Source: an uncultured Oscillospiraceae bacterium (lineage in GTDB: Bacteria > Bacillota > Clostridia > Oscillospirales > Oscillospiraceae). From it: DNA of 64,000 nucleotides. Both the position numbers and the translations under genes were made by a program. Positions 25,742 to 36,895 of the stretch are shown here, one piece after another; position 1 is the stretch's first letter; each line of letters begins with the position of its first letter. The stretch is taken from positions 78,844-142,843 of the forward strand of contig CAKTNP010000004.1 of the NCBI GenBank assembly GCA_934589155.1, in the 5' to 3' direction. The notes under the pieces are model-generated. The model ran no database searches, had not been told where the DNA came from, and saw only the letters and a list, made by a program, of their open reading frames with translations.

Positions 25742-27133
25742 ATGAAGCAAACCACCGCCCGGCATCCCCGGGATCTGGATCTGACAAAAGGCGGCATTAC
25801 TCGAGGGCTTCTGATCTTTGCCCTGCCCATGATCGCCGGAAATCTCCTGCAGCAGCTTTATAACATCGCCGATACCCTGATCGTGGGCCAGGCTCTGGGC
25901 AAAAATGCCCTGGCCGCCGTGGGCTCGGCCTATACCCTCATGACCTTTTTGACCTCCATTTTCCTGGGGCTGTCTATGGGCGCCGGTGCGCTGGTGTCCA
26001 TTTATCTGGGCCGGGGAGACGAGAGCTCTCTGCGAAAGACCATCACCCATGCCTTTGTGCTGATTTTCACAGTTACCGCTCTGATAAACCTGGCGGTTTA
26101 CCTGGCTTTTGACTGGATCCTGAACTTTTTACAGATCCCGGCGGAGCTGACGGGGGCCATGGGGGACTATCTGCGCATCATTTTTGCGGGGCTTTTCGCC
26201 ACGTTTCTCTACAACTTTTTCGCCTGCGTCCTCCGGGCCGTGGGCAATTCCGTGGCGCCCCTGTGGTTCCTTGGGGCCTCGGCCCTCCTCAACGTGGGCC
26301 TGGATTTATGGTTTGTTTTGGGCCTCTCCTGGGGGGTTGCCGGCGCCGCCTGGGCCACCGTCATTGCCCAGTATATTTCGGGCATCGGCCTGACGCTTTA
26401 TACCCTGATCCGCTGCCCGGAGCTGCGCCCAAAATCGTCGGAATGGGTCTTTGACCGGAGAATTTTGGGAGAAATTCTGGACCTGTCCCTTTTGACCTGC
26501 GCCCAGCAGTCCACAATGAACTTCGGGATTCTCCTGGTCCAGCGTTTGGTCGACAGCTTCGGTCCCGTGATTATGGCGGCTTTTGCCGCTGCGGTAAAAA
26601 TCGACACCTTTGCCTATCTTCCGGTCCAGGATTTCGGTAATGCCTTCTCCACCTTTGTGGCCCAGAACTATGGGGCAGGGAAGGGCGACAGGATCCGACA
26701 GGGCTTCCGTCAGGCGGGACTTTTGTCCGGCGGATTTTCCCTTCTGATCTCACTTTTGGTTTTCGTCTTTGCCCGACCGCTTATGAGCATTTTCGTCCAG
26801 GCAGGGGAAACGGCAGTTCTTGACGCTGGAGTTCGATATTTGCGGGTAGAAGGGACGTTTTACCTGGGAATCGGCCTGCTTTTCTTGCTGTATGGCTTCT
26901 ATCGGGCCGTGAAAAGGCCGAGTATGAGCCTGGTCCTCACCGTGATCTCCCTGGGGACCCGGGTGGGCCTGGCCTACGCCTTAGCCGGGACCCTGGGAGA
27001 ACTGGGCATCTGGATCTCCATTCCCATCGGTTGGTTCTTAGCGGATCTTGTGGGATTTCTCTATTATTTTCTCCGAAAATCCAGCCTTTTACCCGAAGCT
27101 TCGAAAGGCGTTTATCAAATCTATGTGGAATAA
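25742..27133 (+). CDS. MATE family efflux transporter
   Basis: 463 residues with twelve hydrophobic segments in the MATE two-bundle pattern; family landmarks are FALPMIAGNLLQQLYNIADTLIVGQALG near the N-terminus (shown as LQQLYNIADTLIVG) and FVAQNYGAGKGDRIRQG in the second half. Probably exports cationic drugs or metabolites in exchange for Na+ or H+. The start at 25742 is preceded by AAGGAG; a longer frame upstream runs through the leader hairpin and is rejected. C-terminal tail is AT-richer than the rest, marking the approach to the accessory region. Confidence 0.9.
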   Translation: MKQTTARHPRDLDLTKGGITRGLLIFALPMIAGNLLQQLYNIADTLIVGQALGKNALAAVGSAYTLMTFLTSIFLGLSMGAGALVSIYLGRGDESSLRKTITHAFVLIFTVTALINLAVYLAFDWILNFLQIPAELTGAMGDYLRIIFAGLFATFLYNFFACVLRAVGNSVAPLWFLGASALLNVGLDLWFVLGLSWGVAGAAWATVIAQYISGIGLTLYTLIRCPELRPKSSEWVFDRRILGEILDLSLLTCAQQSTMNFGILLVQRLVDSFGPVIMAAFAAAVKIDTFAYLPVQDFGNAFSTFVAQNYGAGKGDRIRQGFRQAGLLSGGFSLLISLLVFVFARPLMSIFVQAGETAVLDAGVRYLRVEGTFYLGIGLLFLLYGFYRAVKRPSMSLVLTVISLGTRVGLAYALAGTLGELGIWISIPIGWFLADLVGFLYYFLRKSSLLPEASKGVYQIYVE

Positions 27134-27169
27134 GAGCCTGATAGGTTCCTGATGTACATTGTTCTTTTT

Positions 27170-27198
27170 TTGAACATGGAAAAGATGATAGATAATCT
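27170..27198 (+). promoter_or_regulatory. Predicted promoter of the beta-galactosidase gene
   Basis: TTGAAC (27170-27175), 17-base spacer, TAATCT (27193-27198). GTTC ... GAAC arms around the -35 box could be an operator half-site pair. Confidence 0.5.
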
Positions 27199-27218
27199 TC
27201 AACTGAATGACAGCCTGA

Positions 27219-30080
<2,862 letters not shown>

Positions 30081-30287
30081 ACTGCGTGGATGGAGCATTC
30101 TAGGCATGAGGGTGTTTTCACCTGAAATGGTGCATGAGTACAATAACCGCCCAAATAAACTCTGCCATCACATCAATTTAAGTGGAGATTTCCAATAATA
30201 GACTTTGATTCTCCTTTTACGCAATTTTTGTCTCGCTGTTCGGATTTGATTATTCTAAATACAGGCTTACCGCCTGAAAAAGGGAAA

Positions 30288-30319
30288 ACGGTGCAACCCC
30301 GATTGTGGGGTTGCACCGT
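30288..30319 (-). terminator. Terminator of the TlpA-polyferredoxin operon
   Basis: Perfect 13-base stem (ACGGTGCAACCCC and complement) with a 6-base loop. On the minus strand it is followed by TTTTCCCTTTTTC. About 180 bases beyond the tlpA-like stop, so the transcript has a long 3' tail. The 30081-30287 stretch shows no gene. Confidence 0.7.
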
Positions 30320-30381
30320 ATCCCTGCCAAAAAACATCCTTATGGGGCTTTGGCCGAAGCCACAGCGTTCTCTCTTTTTCG

Positions 30382-30442
30382 AAAAAATCGACAGAAACAG
30401 CACAAAGAACCACTTTTTCAAGTGCGCTTTGTGTGGGTGGAC
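30382..30442. repeat. Diverged copy of the tRNA-proximal end of the integrated element
   Basis: About 60 bases that align with 37895-37957, the element end next to tRNA-Val: shared blocks are AGAAACAG, ACCACTTTTTCAAGTG, GCTTTGT and GGGTGGAC against TGGTGGAC. The tRNA sequence itself does not continue. Looks like the scar of an older, related insertion. Confidence 0.5.
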
Positions 30443-30501
30443 ACATTGGCTCCTCACTTGTCAGGAAAGGTATCACTGCCGCTCCGCCAGGAGAGTATCA
30501 C

Positions 30502-31467
30502 TCAGTTGTCCTTGCTGTTTGCAATTGCCTGATCTATCAGCTTTTGCAGCGTTTCTGCCTGCTTTGGGGCGGTTATCGCTCCGACAATCGGTTCACCAAC
30601 AATATTGCCGTTCTTGTCAACTACATATGTTGTAGGATAGGAGAACAGAGCGGATGTGAATTCTCCTGCCTCACTTTTTGAGTCAAACCACACGTTCTGA
30701 TAGGAAACCCCCTTTTTTGCCAGAATATCCTTTGCGTCGGATATTGCCGTTTCATCACCGTCGAGGGTAAACGAGTTGATTCCGACTACGGCACCGCCTT
30801 TTTCGGCAAGCTGTTTGTTCAGCTCTTCCAGATCAGCAAGTTCACCGACACAGGGGCTGCAGGTGGTAAACCAGAAATTTACTACGGTAACCGTGTTCCC
30901 TTCAAACAGCGTGCTGCTCTTCACTTCATTACCGTCAAGGTCTTTACCATCGAATGCAGGGAACTTCATCAGATCGTCCTTTTCGATAGGCTTGCCGCTT
31001 TCTGCCGGAACACTCATGCTGCCATCGGACGGCTTTTCCCCACAGTCGGGAAATTTCTGCTCAAGAATCGTCAGCTTACCTTCAATCTCACGAATCTGTT
31101 CGGCACCGGCTTTGAGCAGCTTCAACTCGTCTGCCTTGAACTGCCCCTTTGCGCCGTCGATCGTTTTGAGCAGGAAGTCGCCATAATTACCGCCGTCTTC
31201 AATCATTGCCATACCTTTGTCGGCAGCGAGGAACACCTTCTCCCAAAGAGCGCTGTTTTCAGACAGAATTGCGTTCTCCTGTTCCATCAGTTTTTGGTGC
31301 AGTTCTGCTGCTTCGTCCTTTGTACCCGGTTCCATCGCCATAAGAGCGGCAATTTCAGACTGGTTGTCTTTATCGTCTTTCTCGTTGCTTTTGCTCATAC
31401 TGCAGGCAGCAAGACTGAGTATCAGCAGTAATGCAGTCAATACGGTTAGAATTTTCGTTGTTTTCAT
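30502..31467 (-). CDS. TlpA-like thioredoxin-fold lipoprotein
   Basis: 321 residues: lipoprotein signal with lipobox LAAC, a long charged helical region at about 30-150, then a redoxin domain with FWFTTCSPCVGEL (CSPC active site) and the cis-proline FSYPTTYVVDKNG. It is expected to be a membrane-anchored thiol-disulfide oxidoreductase outside the cytoplasmic membrane. The helical domain before the thioredoxin fold is unusual for plain ResA/TlpA proteins. AAAGGAG supports the ATG. Last gene of the operon with the polyferredoxin and the small CXXC protein, which probably feed it electrons. Confidence 0.85.
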   Translation of the reverse strand: MKTTKILTVLTALLLILSLAACSMSKSNEKDDKDNQSEIAALMAMEPGTKDEAAELHQKLMEQENAILSENSALWEKVFLAADKGMAMIEDGGNYGDFLLKTIDGAKGQFKADELKLLKAGAEQIREIEGKLTILEQKFPDCGEKPSDGSMSVPAESGKPIEKDDLMKFPAFDGKDLDGNEVKSSTLFEGNTVTVVNFWFTTCSPCVGELADLEELNKQLAEKGGAVVGINSFTLDGDETAISDAKDILAKKGVSYQNVWFDSKSEAGEFTSALFSYPTTYVVDKNGNIVGEPIVGAITAPKQAETLQKLIDQAIANSKDN

Positions 31468-31472
31468 GTTTT

Positions 31473-32420
31473 TTACTCCTTTTCTGTATGGGATATAGGT
31501 TTTGATGTTTCCGTCTTTTTGGACGGACAATTGTTTTCTCCTTTAACGAAACCGTAGCGGAAACTTACAGCCTTTGTCGGGCAGGCACGGATGCACATTC
31601 CGCAACGGATGCATTCAGTGTGGTCTGGCGTTTTGGTTACGTCCACATCCATCTTGCACGCCTTTGCACATTTTCCACAGGAAACACATTTGCTGCTATC
31701 TACTTTCATCCCGAAAAGAGACACCTTGTTCAGCAGCGCATAAAATGCGCCCAGCGGACACAGCCACTTGCAGAACGGCCTGTAGAAAAGCACACTCAGC
31801 ACGATTACCGCAATCAAAATACCGAGCTTCCACGAAAAGAGTGCACCGAGTGCGGCGCGAATCCCTGAATTGGCAGCAGCGAGCGGTATTGCGCCTTCAA
31901 GCACTCCCTGTGGACAAAGGTATTTGCAGAAAAACGGATCTCCCATCCCAACATCGTTTGTGATAAGCATTGGCAGCAAAACTACCATAAAAAGCAAAAC
32001 GGCATATTTTACGTAGGTCAGCGGCTTTAGCTTTTTGGTAGATAGCTTTTTGGTCGGTATTTTGTGCAGTAACTCCTGAAACCATCCGAATGGGCACAGA
32101 AAACCGCAGATGAAGCGGCCAAGCAGCACGCCGAGTAAAATGAGAAATCCTGTGATATAGTAGGAAACACTGAATTTCGAGGATCCCACGACTGCCTGAA
32201 ATGAGCCGATGGGACAGGCTCCCGACGCTGCCGGACAGGAATAGCAATTGAGTCCCGGCACACAAACGGCCTTCCCCTTACCCTGATAAATTCCACCCTT
32301 CAAAAAATTCGGCAGATGTATGTTGGTCAGCAGTGTTGCTCCTCCTTGAATCAGCCCCCGGAAACGTGAGAGGAACAGCGATATGCAGCCCTTTTTCTTA
32401 TTCAATTTCTTGTCATCCAA
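31473..32420 (-). CDS. Membrane polyferredoxin (NapH/CcoG-like 4Fe-4S protein)
   Basis: 315 residues with about five membrane helices. Cysteine motifs in order: NCYSCPAASGACPIG, CGFLCPFGW, CKYLCPQG, CKWLCPLGA, then two ferredoxin clusters SKCVSCGKCAKACKMD and TECIRCGMCIRACPTKAV. Such proteins pass electrons across or along the membrane. The start is TTG at 32420, overlapping the end of the small CXXC gene by 8 bases, so it is translationally coupled; there is no in-frame ATG nearby. With a TlpA-like partner downstream it likely supplies reductant for periplasm-side thiols. Exact electron donor unknown. Confidence 0.85.
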   Translation of the reverse strand: MDDKKLNKKKGCISLFLSRFRGLIQGGATLLTNIHLPNFLKGGIYQGKGKAVCVPGLNCYSCPAASGACPIGSFQAVVGSSKFSVSYYITGFLILLGVLLGRFICGFLCPFGWFQELLHKIPTKKLSTKKLKPLTYVKYAVLLFMVVLLPMLITNDVGMGDPFFCKYLCPQGVLEGAIPLAAANSGIRAALGALFSWKLGILIAVIVLSVLFYRPFCKWLCPLGAFYALLNKVSLFGMKVDSSKCVSCGKCAKACKMDVDVTKTPDHTECIRCGMCIRACPTKAVSFRYGFVKGENNCPSKKTETSKPISHTEKE

Positions 32421-32559
32421 TTCCTACACACTCCAAACACAGCCGGATTGCCTTGCTAAAAACGGTTTCTACCTCTCCGCGCCAGGCTCCGTAACACAGC
32501 ATTGCCGCTCCGCAGATAAGCAGCACAATCTGAAAAACGGCTTTTTTCGATCGAATCAT
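32413..32559 (-). CDS. CD1871A-type small CXXC membrane protein
   Basis: A 48-residue protein too short for most gene lists: MIRSKKAVFQIVLLICGA, a single membrane helix, then GAWRGEVETVFSKA and the C-terminal signature CLECVGIG. This matches the CD1871A family CXXC protein that recurs in clostridia beside 4Fe-4S and TlpA proteins. SD AGAGGTG precedes the ATG. It is the first gene of the operon, directly downstream of a regulated promoter. Function is not known; the CXXC and the partners suggest a redox role. Confidence 0.8.
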   Translation of the reverse strand: MIRSKKAVFQIVLLICGAAMLCYGAWRGEVETVFSKAIRLCLECVGIG

Positions 32560-32586
32560 TTGGTCACCTCTTTCTATTGTGCTCTC

Positions 32587-32661
32587 ATTGTAGCACAGAA
32601 GATATAAGATCTCTGTTAAGAACGAAAACTTAACAGAAATCTTATATCCACGTGGTATAAT
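32587..32661. promoter_or_regulatory. 48-bp palindrome between symmetric divergent promoters
   Basis: Arms at 32601-32620 and 32629-32648 are 20 bases each and complementary at 19 positions, with an 8-base centre. Each arm contains CTTAACAG and TTATATC. Outside them lie -10 boxes at equal distances: TATAAT (32656-32661) toward the response regulator and, on the minus strand, TACAAT (32587-32592) toward the redox operon. Neither promoter has a good -35; the arms occupy that place. This is the layout of activation by a dimeric OmpR-type regulator bound on both sides. Confidence 0.75.
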
Positions 32662-32700
32662 AAAATCGGTAATGAATCGGGAAAAGTGAGGGATTTCTCC

Positions 32701-33378
32701 ATGCGTATTTTAGTAGTTGAAGACGAGCGCGCATTGTGCGAAACTATCGTTCGTAGCCTCAGGAGGCTCGCGTACAGCGTGGATTTTTGCTATGACGGAA
32801 ACAAAGCGAATGAGTTGCTTGGTGTAGAGCGGTACGATCTCGTCTTGCTGGATCTCAATCTGCCGGGGGTAGACGGTATGACGATACTGCAAATGCTGCG
32901 AAAAAACGACAGAGATACAAAGGTGCTGATCCTTTCGGCACGCAGCGGGATTGCCGACAAGGTGGAGGGGCTGGATGCCGGAGCAAATGATTATCTGGCA
33001 AAACCTTTTCATCTGGAGGAGCTGGCGGCAAGGATACGCAGTCTGACTCGGCGGCAGTTTACACAGAACGATGTGGTTCTGACCTGCGGAAGGGTAGCTT
33101 TTGACACCAAGGCCCGTACCGCCACAGCTGACGGGCAGGAACTGACGCTCACCCGAAAGGAGTTGGGAATCCTGGAATATCTGCTGCTTAACCAGGGACG
33201 GCCGGTCAGCCAGGAGGAGTTGCTCGATCATGTGTGGGATAACCGGGTCGATAATTTCAGCAATTCCATAAGGGTACATATTTCTGCGCTGCGAAAAAAG
33301 CTGCGTGCGGCCCTTGGCTTTGACCCTATCCGCAACCGCATAGGGGAGGGGTACGTTATGGGGGAAGATGTATTGTGA
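32701..33378 (+). CDS. OmpR-family response regulator
   Basis: 225 residues: receiver domain with phospho-acceptor Asp51 in LLDLNLPG, acidic pair near the start (VEDER), Lys in AKPFHLEEL, and a winged-helix output domain ending VHISALRKKLR and RIGEGYVM. Start at ATG 32701, with GTGAGGG upstream; a GTG 15 bases earlier would overlap that SD. It is co-transcribed with the kinase through a GTGA overlap, and faces the redox operon across the palindrome, which is its most likely binding site. Confidence 0.92.
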   Translation: MRILVVEDERALCETIVRSLRRLAYSVDFCYDGNKANELLGVERYDLVLLDLNLPGVDGMTILQMLRKNDRDTKVLILSARSGIADKVEGLDAGANDYLAKPFHLEELAARIRSLTRRQFTQNDVVLTCGRVAFDTKARTATADGQELTLTRKELGILEYLLLNQGRPVSQEELLDHVWDNRVDNFSNSIRVHISALRKKLRAALGFDPIRNRIGEGYVMGEDVL

Positions 33379-34520
33379 AAAAACTATCTTTGCAATGGCG
33401 CATCACCTTGATGACCGTATTTCTTATCGGAACGACCTGTATTTTTATGAATGTTCTGATTGGATATTCTGGCAGACATTATATGGATTCCATCGGTTCT
33501 TATATTACGGGCTATGAGGATACGAATGGGGAAGAGCCGGATTTTTTTGATCCCGAGCGCGCAAAACTCGAGCAAGAGCTGACCATTGTTGTCAATGGAG
33601 CGCAGACATCCTTTGCCTCTACCAATTGGTATATCACGGCAGCAGTCACACTCCTCGGAGGTGTGCTTGCATATTTTTTAAGCGGACACGCGCTGAAACC
33701 CCTGCGGACTTTCACATCACAAGTAGAAAAGGTTCAGCCGAACAATTTGACGGACATGAAGATCACCGAAGATGTTTTGCCGGAGTTCCAACAGTTCAGC
33801 AGATCGTTTAATCAGATGCTTGAACGTCTTGACGAGGGCTTTTCCGCCCAGCGGCAGTTTACCGGAAACGCCGCCCATGAGCTGCGTACACCGCTTTCGC
33901 TGATGCAGGCACAGCTTGAACTGTTTTCCGCAGAGCATTCTGATGCGCTGCCTGAAACGGCAGAATTTCTCCGCTTGTTTCGTGAACAAACCGAACGGAT
34001 GACGCAGATGACAAAAACGCTGCTTGAGATGAGCGAGCTTAGAACGGTGCCATGTGACGACCGAATAGAGTTAGGCCCTATGGTAGAGGAGGTCTTTGCC
34101 GACCTTGCTCCGCTTGCGGATAGAAAAGGCATAATACTTGAAAACACAGGCGACGGAATGATGATCGGCAGTGACACGCTGATTTATCGCATGCTCTTTA
34201 ATCTGACCGAAAACGCTATACGCTACAATCGGCCGAATGGGAATGTGCATATCACGGTAACAGATGAAGTCCGTCAGCTTGTTATTAGAGTCGCAGATAC
34301 CGGCTGCGGCATACCGACGAAATACAGAGAAAACATTTTTCAGCCGTTTTTCCGGGTAGATAAATCCCGAAGCAGAGAAAACGGCGGCGTGGGATTGGGG
34401 TTGTCGCTGGTTTGGGAGATCGTTGCGCTGCACGGCGGCGAGATTGGGGTAGAGGAAAGCTCGGAAAAGGGGACAACCATAGCGGTGAAGTTCCCCGCAC
34501 GGCGGCACACCTTGAGATAG
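33375..34520 (+). CDS. Sensor histidine kinase
   Basis: 381 residues: membrane helices at about 10-30 and 84-103 flanking an extracytoplasmic loop of about 55 residues, a HAMP-like segment, dimerisation box FTGNAAHELRTPLSL with the phospho-His, and catalytic boxes N (NLTENAIRYN), G1 (VADTGCGIP) and G2 (GVGLGLSLV). GTG start overlapping the regulator stop. The short outer loop is rich in acidic residues (GYEDTNGEEPDFFD) and may sense a metal, peptide or redox state. No cysteine is in the loop, so direct thiol sensing is unlikely. Confidence 0.92.
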   Translation: MKKLSLQWRITLMTVFLIGTTCIFMNVLIGYSGRHYMDSIGSYITGYEDTNGEEPDFFDPERAKLEQELTIVVNGAQTSFASTNWYITAAVTLLGGVLAYFLSGHALKPLRTFTSQVEKVQPNNLTDMKITEDVLPEFQQFSRSFNQMLERLDEGFSAQRQFTGNAAHELRTPLSLMQAQLELFSAEHSDALPETAEFLRLFREQTERMTQMTKTLLEMSELRTVPCDDRIELGPMVEEVFADLAPLADRKGIILENTGDGMMIGSDTLIYRMLFNLTENAIRYNRPNGNVHITVTDEVRQLVIRVADTGCGIPTKYRENIFQPFFRVDKSRSRENGGVGLGLSLVWEIVALHGGEIGVEESSEKGTTIAVKFPARRHTLR

Positions 34521-34621
34521 CGGAGATGCTGCTGCCTCCATACCCCGATTGGCTGATCATCTTACGGCTCATCATCTCCGGCAATCGGATAATAGTTGCC
34601 GGCCCATTCATATTTCAACAC
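34501..34621 (-). pseudogene. Remnant of a TnpV-type transposon protein
   Basis: Minus-strand frame reading LKYEWAGNYYPIAGDDEP, a TAA stop at 34562-34564, then DDQPIGVWRQQHLRYLK. TnpV proteins share a Y-E-W-x-G-x-Y-Y start and a PIG-x-W/Y-G-x-x-x-x-x-YLK segment, so this looks like the first 40 residues of one. It is broken by the stop and runs out against the 3' end of the kinase gene. Confidence 0.45.
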
Positions 34622-34711
34622 TGTGCGTTCATCTTATCCGTCATCAACGCCTCCGCCCCTACAATACTGACTTCTGCAGCCTTGCTTTGACGGCTTTAAT
34701 CAGTATCTTGG

Positions 34712-34875
34712 TTACTGCCCATCCGCAATCAGCTTATTGCGGAGCCGGTTCAGCCCCTCAATGATAAGCCGCCATTTCCGCTGCTTCGGTTCAGCATTGT
34801 ATATCCACTTCACACGCCGTTCCGCCTTTGGTTCTCTGCAAATATTGTAGCAGGAGAAATAGTCGAAATCGAATA
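34712..34875 (-). other. Possible coding remnant, unidentified
   Basis: Minus-strand open stretch ending QRKWRLIIEGLNRLRNK then LIADGQ-stop. It reads like a real C-terminus rich in basic residues, but there is no convincing start or family. GTG at 34813 would give 33 residues. Probably debris of the same transposon as the TnpV fragment. The rest of 34521-34950 shows only a hairpin (CCCGGAGGAT ... ATCCTCCGGG around 34890-34913). Confidence 0.2.
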
Positions 34876-34950
34876 TGCGGAAAAAGCCCGGAGGATGGAA
34901 AAAATCCTCCGGGCGTAAATATCAGCAGGAAATATCTTCGATGAAAATGA

Positions 34951-34992
34951 AAAATCCGAACGCATTCCCGATGTGGAATAAGTTCGGATTTT
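34951..34992 (-). terminator. Terminator-like hairpin beyond the distal att repeat
   Basis: AAAATCCGAAC / GTTCGGATTTT, 11-base arms. It lies just past the duplicated tRNA 3' end, so before the insertion it would have terminated the tRNA-Val transcript. Confidence 0.6.
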
Positions 34993-34999
34993 TCATATC

Positions 35000-35044
35000 T
35001 GGTGGACGATAACGGACTCGAACCGCTGACCCTGCGCACGTCAA
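35000..35044. repeat. Distal attachment repeat (duplicated tRNA-Val 3' end)
   Basis: 45 bases identical to 37950-37994. Contains the T-arm, variable loop, 3' half of the anticodon arm and the acceptor 3' strand with CCA, but no 5' half, so it is not a tRNA gene. Confidence 0.95.
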
Positions 35045-35052
35045 TTTACGGG

Positions 35053-35970
35053 TCAATGAGAAAGCGAACTGATTATATCATCTTTCATATTTTCGACAGC
35101 TTTTTGCATTGTCTCTATTTCTGGATGGGTATACCGTGCGGTTGTTTTAATATCCGTATGGCCTAAGAGCTGCTGCACGGTCCGAATGTCAGCACCGGAA
35201 GCCAGAGAACGGGTGGCGAAGGTGTGCCGACAGCTATGGGGAGAGAGCTTGGGAATCTCCGGGTGCTCCTCCGCAAGTTTATCAAAAAAGCGATAGTAGT
35301 CACGGGAAAAGTTCCGAGGGTTCATCAGATTCCCATTTTTACAACAGAAAATGTAAGGACCGTATTTCGGCAGCTTTTGCAGACGATAGGCCACTTCCGG
35401 CAGAAGAGGAACAGTTCGGAGACTGCCTTGGGTTTTTGCCTTATGCTCCTGGACGCAGGGACGGCCATTTTCGATGTAAACGGAGCGGTCCACACGAAGC
35501 GTGTTATTGCCGATATCCGACCAGCGTAACCCCAGGACTTCCCCACGGCGCAGACCGGTAAAGAGCATAAGCAGAACTGCAACAGCGGTCCGCTGATTTG
35601 GATAGGAAAAGGAAAAAGCGATAATGGTATTGATATCTTCGCCGGAAAAGGTTTCTCTGGGCTTTTCTGATATGTGCGGTATTCGCAAATGCAGCGTGGG
35701 ATCTCTGGTACATAGGCCGTTATCCAGAGCGTCATGGAAAACGCTGTGAATCAGGACTCGCATTTTATCCATGTAGGATTTGGAGGCAGTAGCCGCAAAC
35801 TCGTTGAAGAAACATTGTAGCTCCATAGGCTGAATTTCTGATAGCTCCTTTTCTGCCAGGCGAGAAGGGATTCTACGAGCCAGGAGCTCTAGCTGGTGGT
35901 AAGAGCCTTGTTTAATGGTTCCACGCTTGTACAACTCCATCCACTGGACGATCCAGGTACCAAGGGTCAT
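35053..35970 (-). CDS. int: Tyrosine recombinase (integrase) of the element
   Basis: 305 residues: N-terminal SAM-like core-binding domain, then a catalytic domain with [15 protein letters not shown] (first Arg), [12 protein letters not shown] (H-x-x-R) and [16 protein letters not shown] (His and nucleophile Tyr). Catalyses integration into and excision from tRNA-Val. The start is the second of two close ATGs: GGAGG is 8 bases from it but only 2 from the first. The 5' end overlaps the rep 3' end by 59 bases in another frame, so both are read from one transcript. The stop lies 8 bases from the att repeat. Confidence 0.93.
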   Translation of the reverse strand: MTLGTWIVQWMELYKRGTIKQGSYHQLELLARRIPSRLAEKELSEIQPMELQCFFNEFAATASKSYMDKMRVLIHSVFHDALDNGLCTRDPTLHLRIPHISEKPRETFSGEDINTIIAFSFSYPNQRTAVAVLLMLFTGLRRGEVLGLRWSDIGNNTLRVDRSVYIENGRPCVQEHKAKTQGSLRTVPLLPEVAYRLQKLPKYGPYIFCCKNGNLMNPRNFSRDYYRFFDKLAEEHPEIPKLSPHSCRHTFATRSLASGADIRTVQQLLGHTDIKTTARYTHPEIETMQKAVENMKDDIISSLSH

Positions 35971-36820
35971 TCTCATTTCCTCCTATGATTTCATCCGGTT
36001 CCGGCTCCGCAAACAGAGGGAAGAATTCTGCCAAGGTCCGGCCGTTTTTGATTTTTACATACTCGTTTTGGAAGTCTGGGGTAAACGCTCGATGAATTGC
36101 ACCGGAATAAACAAGCTCTTTCCTCCGAAGTCCTTTAGAAGCATAGAACATTCTGGCGTTAAGTTCCGCTACGGAGGAAGAAAGCTCCTTCGTGATGTAC
36201 TTTGTAATGTAGCTGGAAACTCGCTCCTGACTTAGAATCGGTTCTAGGGTCACATAACCAAACCGATTGGAAAAAGGGACCCAGGTGTAAACAGGAACGC
36301 CCTGGCGGATTCGCTGCCGTAGACGGTTGGGGAGCTTCTCGGATAGGGAAAACTGATGAAGGTCCTTCATCGGAACTCCCATGAAAAGACCGTGCAGGTG
36401 CCAGGCACCGTCTTTATGCCGCTCCGGAATCAGCAGATAATGGAGAGAATCCAGGCCATTGCGGTACTTGTAGTTACTCAGCCATTTCCGGAATGTCTGC
36501 ATAAGAGAAACAAGGTCATATCGGTCCTTGACCTTTTCCTTGTCGAATGTAAAAGTGCAGAACCAGGCCCAAGAGTTACAGAGAGCAAGTTCGTAGATTG
36601 TACTTCTGGCACGTTTGATATTGCGCTCCAATTTGGAAGAATTGCCGCCCATTCCTTTAGGTGTGAACTTTCGGGGATTGATCTCCTCATAGCCGGGTTT
36701 TCGATAGGTACGAAGCACAGTTAATTTACTATGGGTAGAATCGTACTTGTAAAGGCGGCCCCAATTATTGACATAGACACAGGCCGCAGAAGCCGGGATA
36801 AGAAAGGACGGAAAAGACAT
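35912..36820 (-). CDS. rep: HUH-type rolling-circle replication initiator
   Basis: 302 residues. Motif 1 [11 protein letters not shown] at about 86-96, motif 2 [11 protein letters not shown] with the H-x-H metal ligands at 141 and 143, and motif 3 [11 protein letters not shown] with Tyr204/Tyr208 as candidate nicking residues. These are the three motifs of rolling-circle Rep proteins, closest in style to single-stranded phage and plasmid initiators. It would nick the plus origin and start replication of the excised circle. AAAGGAGG supports the start. Leader of about 380 bases contains large hairpins. Exact Rep family not determined. Confidence 0.82.
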   Translation of the reverse strand: MSFPSFLIPASAACVYVNNWGRLYKYDSTHSKLTVLRTYRKPGYEEINPRKFTPKGMGGNSSKLERNIKRARSTIYELALCNSWAWFCTFTFDKEKVKDRYDLVSLMQTFRKWLSNYKYRNGLDSLHYLLIPERHKDGAWHLHGLFMGVPMKDLHQFSLSEKLPNRLRQRIRQGVPVYTWVPFSNRFGYVTLEPILSQERVSSYITKYITKELSSSVAELNARMFYASKGLRRKELVYSGAIHRAFTPDFQNEYVKIKNGRTLAEFFPLFAEPEPDEIIGGNENDPWYLDRPVDGVVQAWNH

Positions 36821-36895
36821 ATTGGAACCTCCTTTGATGGATTGAGTAAGATATGAGCTAATGTCAAGTAGCTCCAACGTCGGAAGTCCTCCGCA

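Noticed and set aside
30081..30287. Small coding remnant (reading EYNNRPNKLCHHINLSGDF) after lacZ
   Set aside because: No start, SD or family recognised; kept as unexplained spacer.
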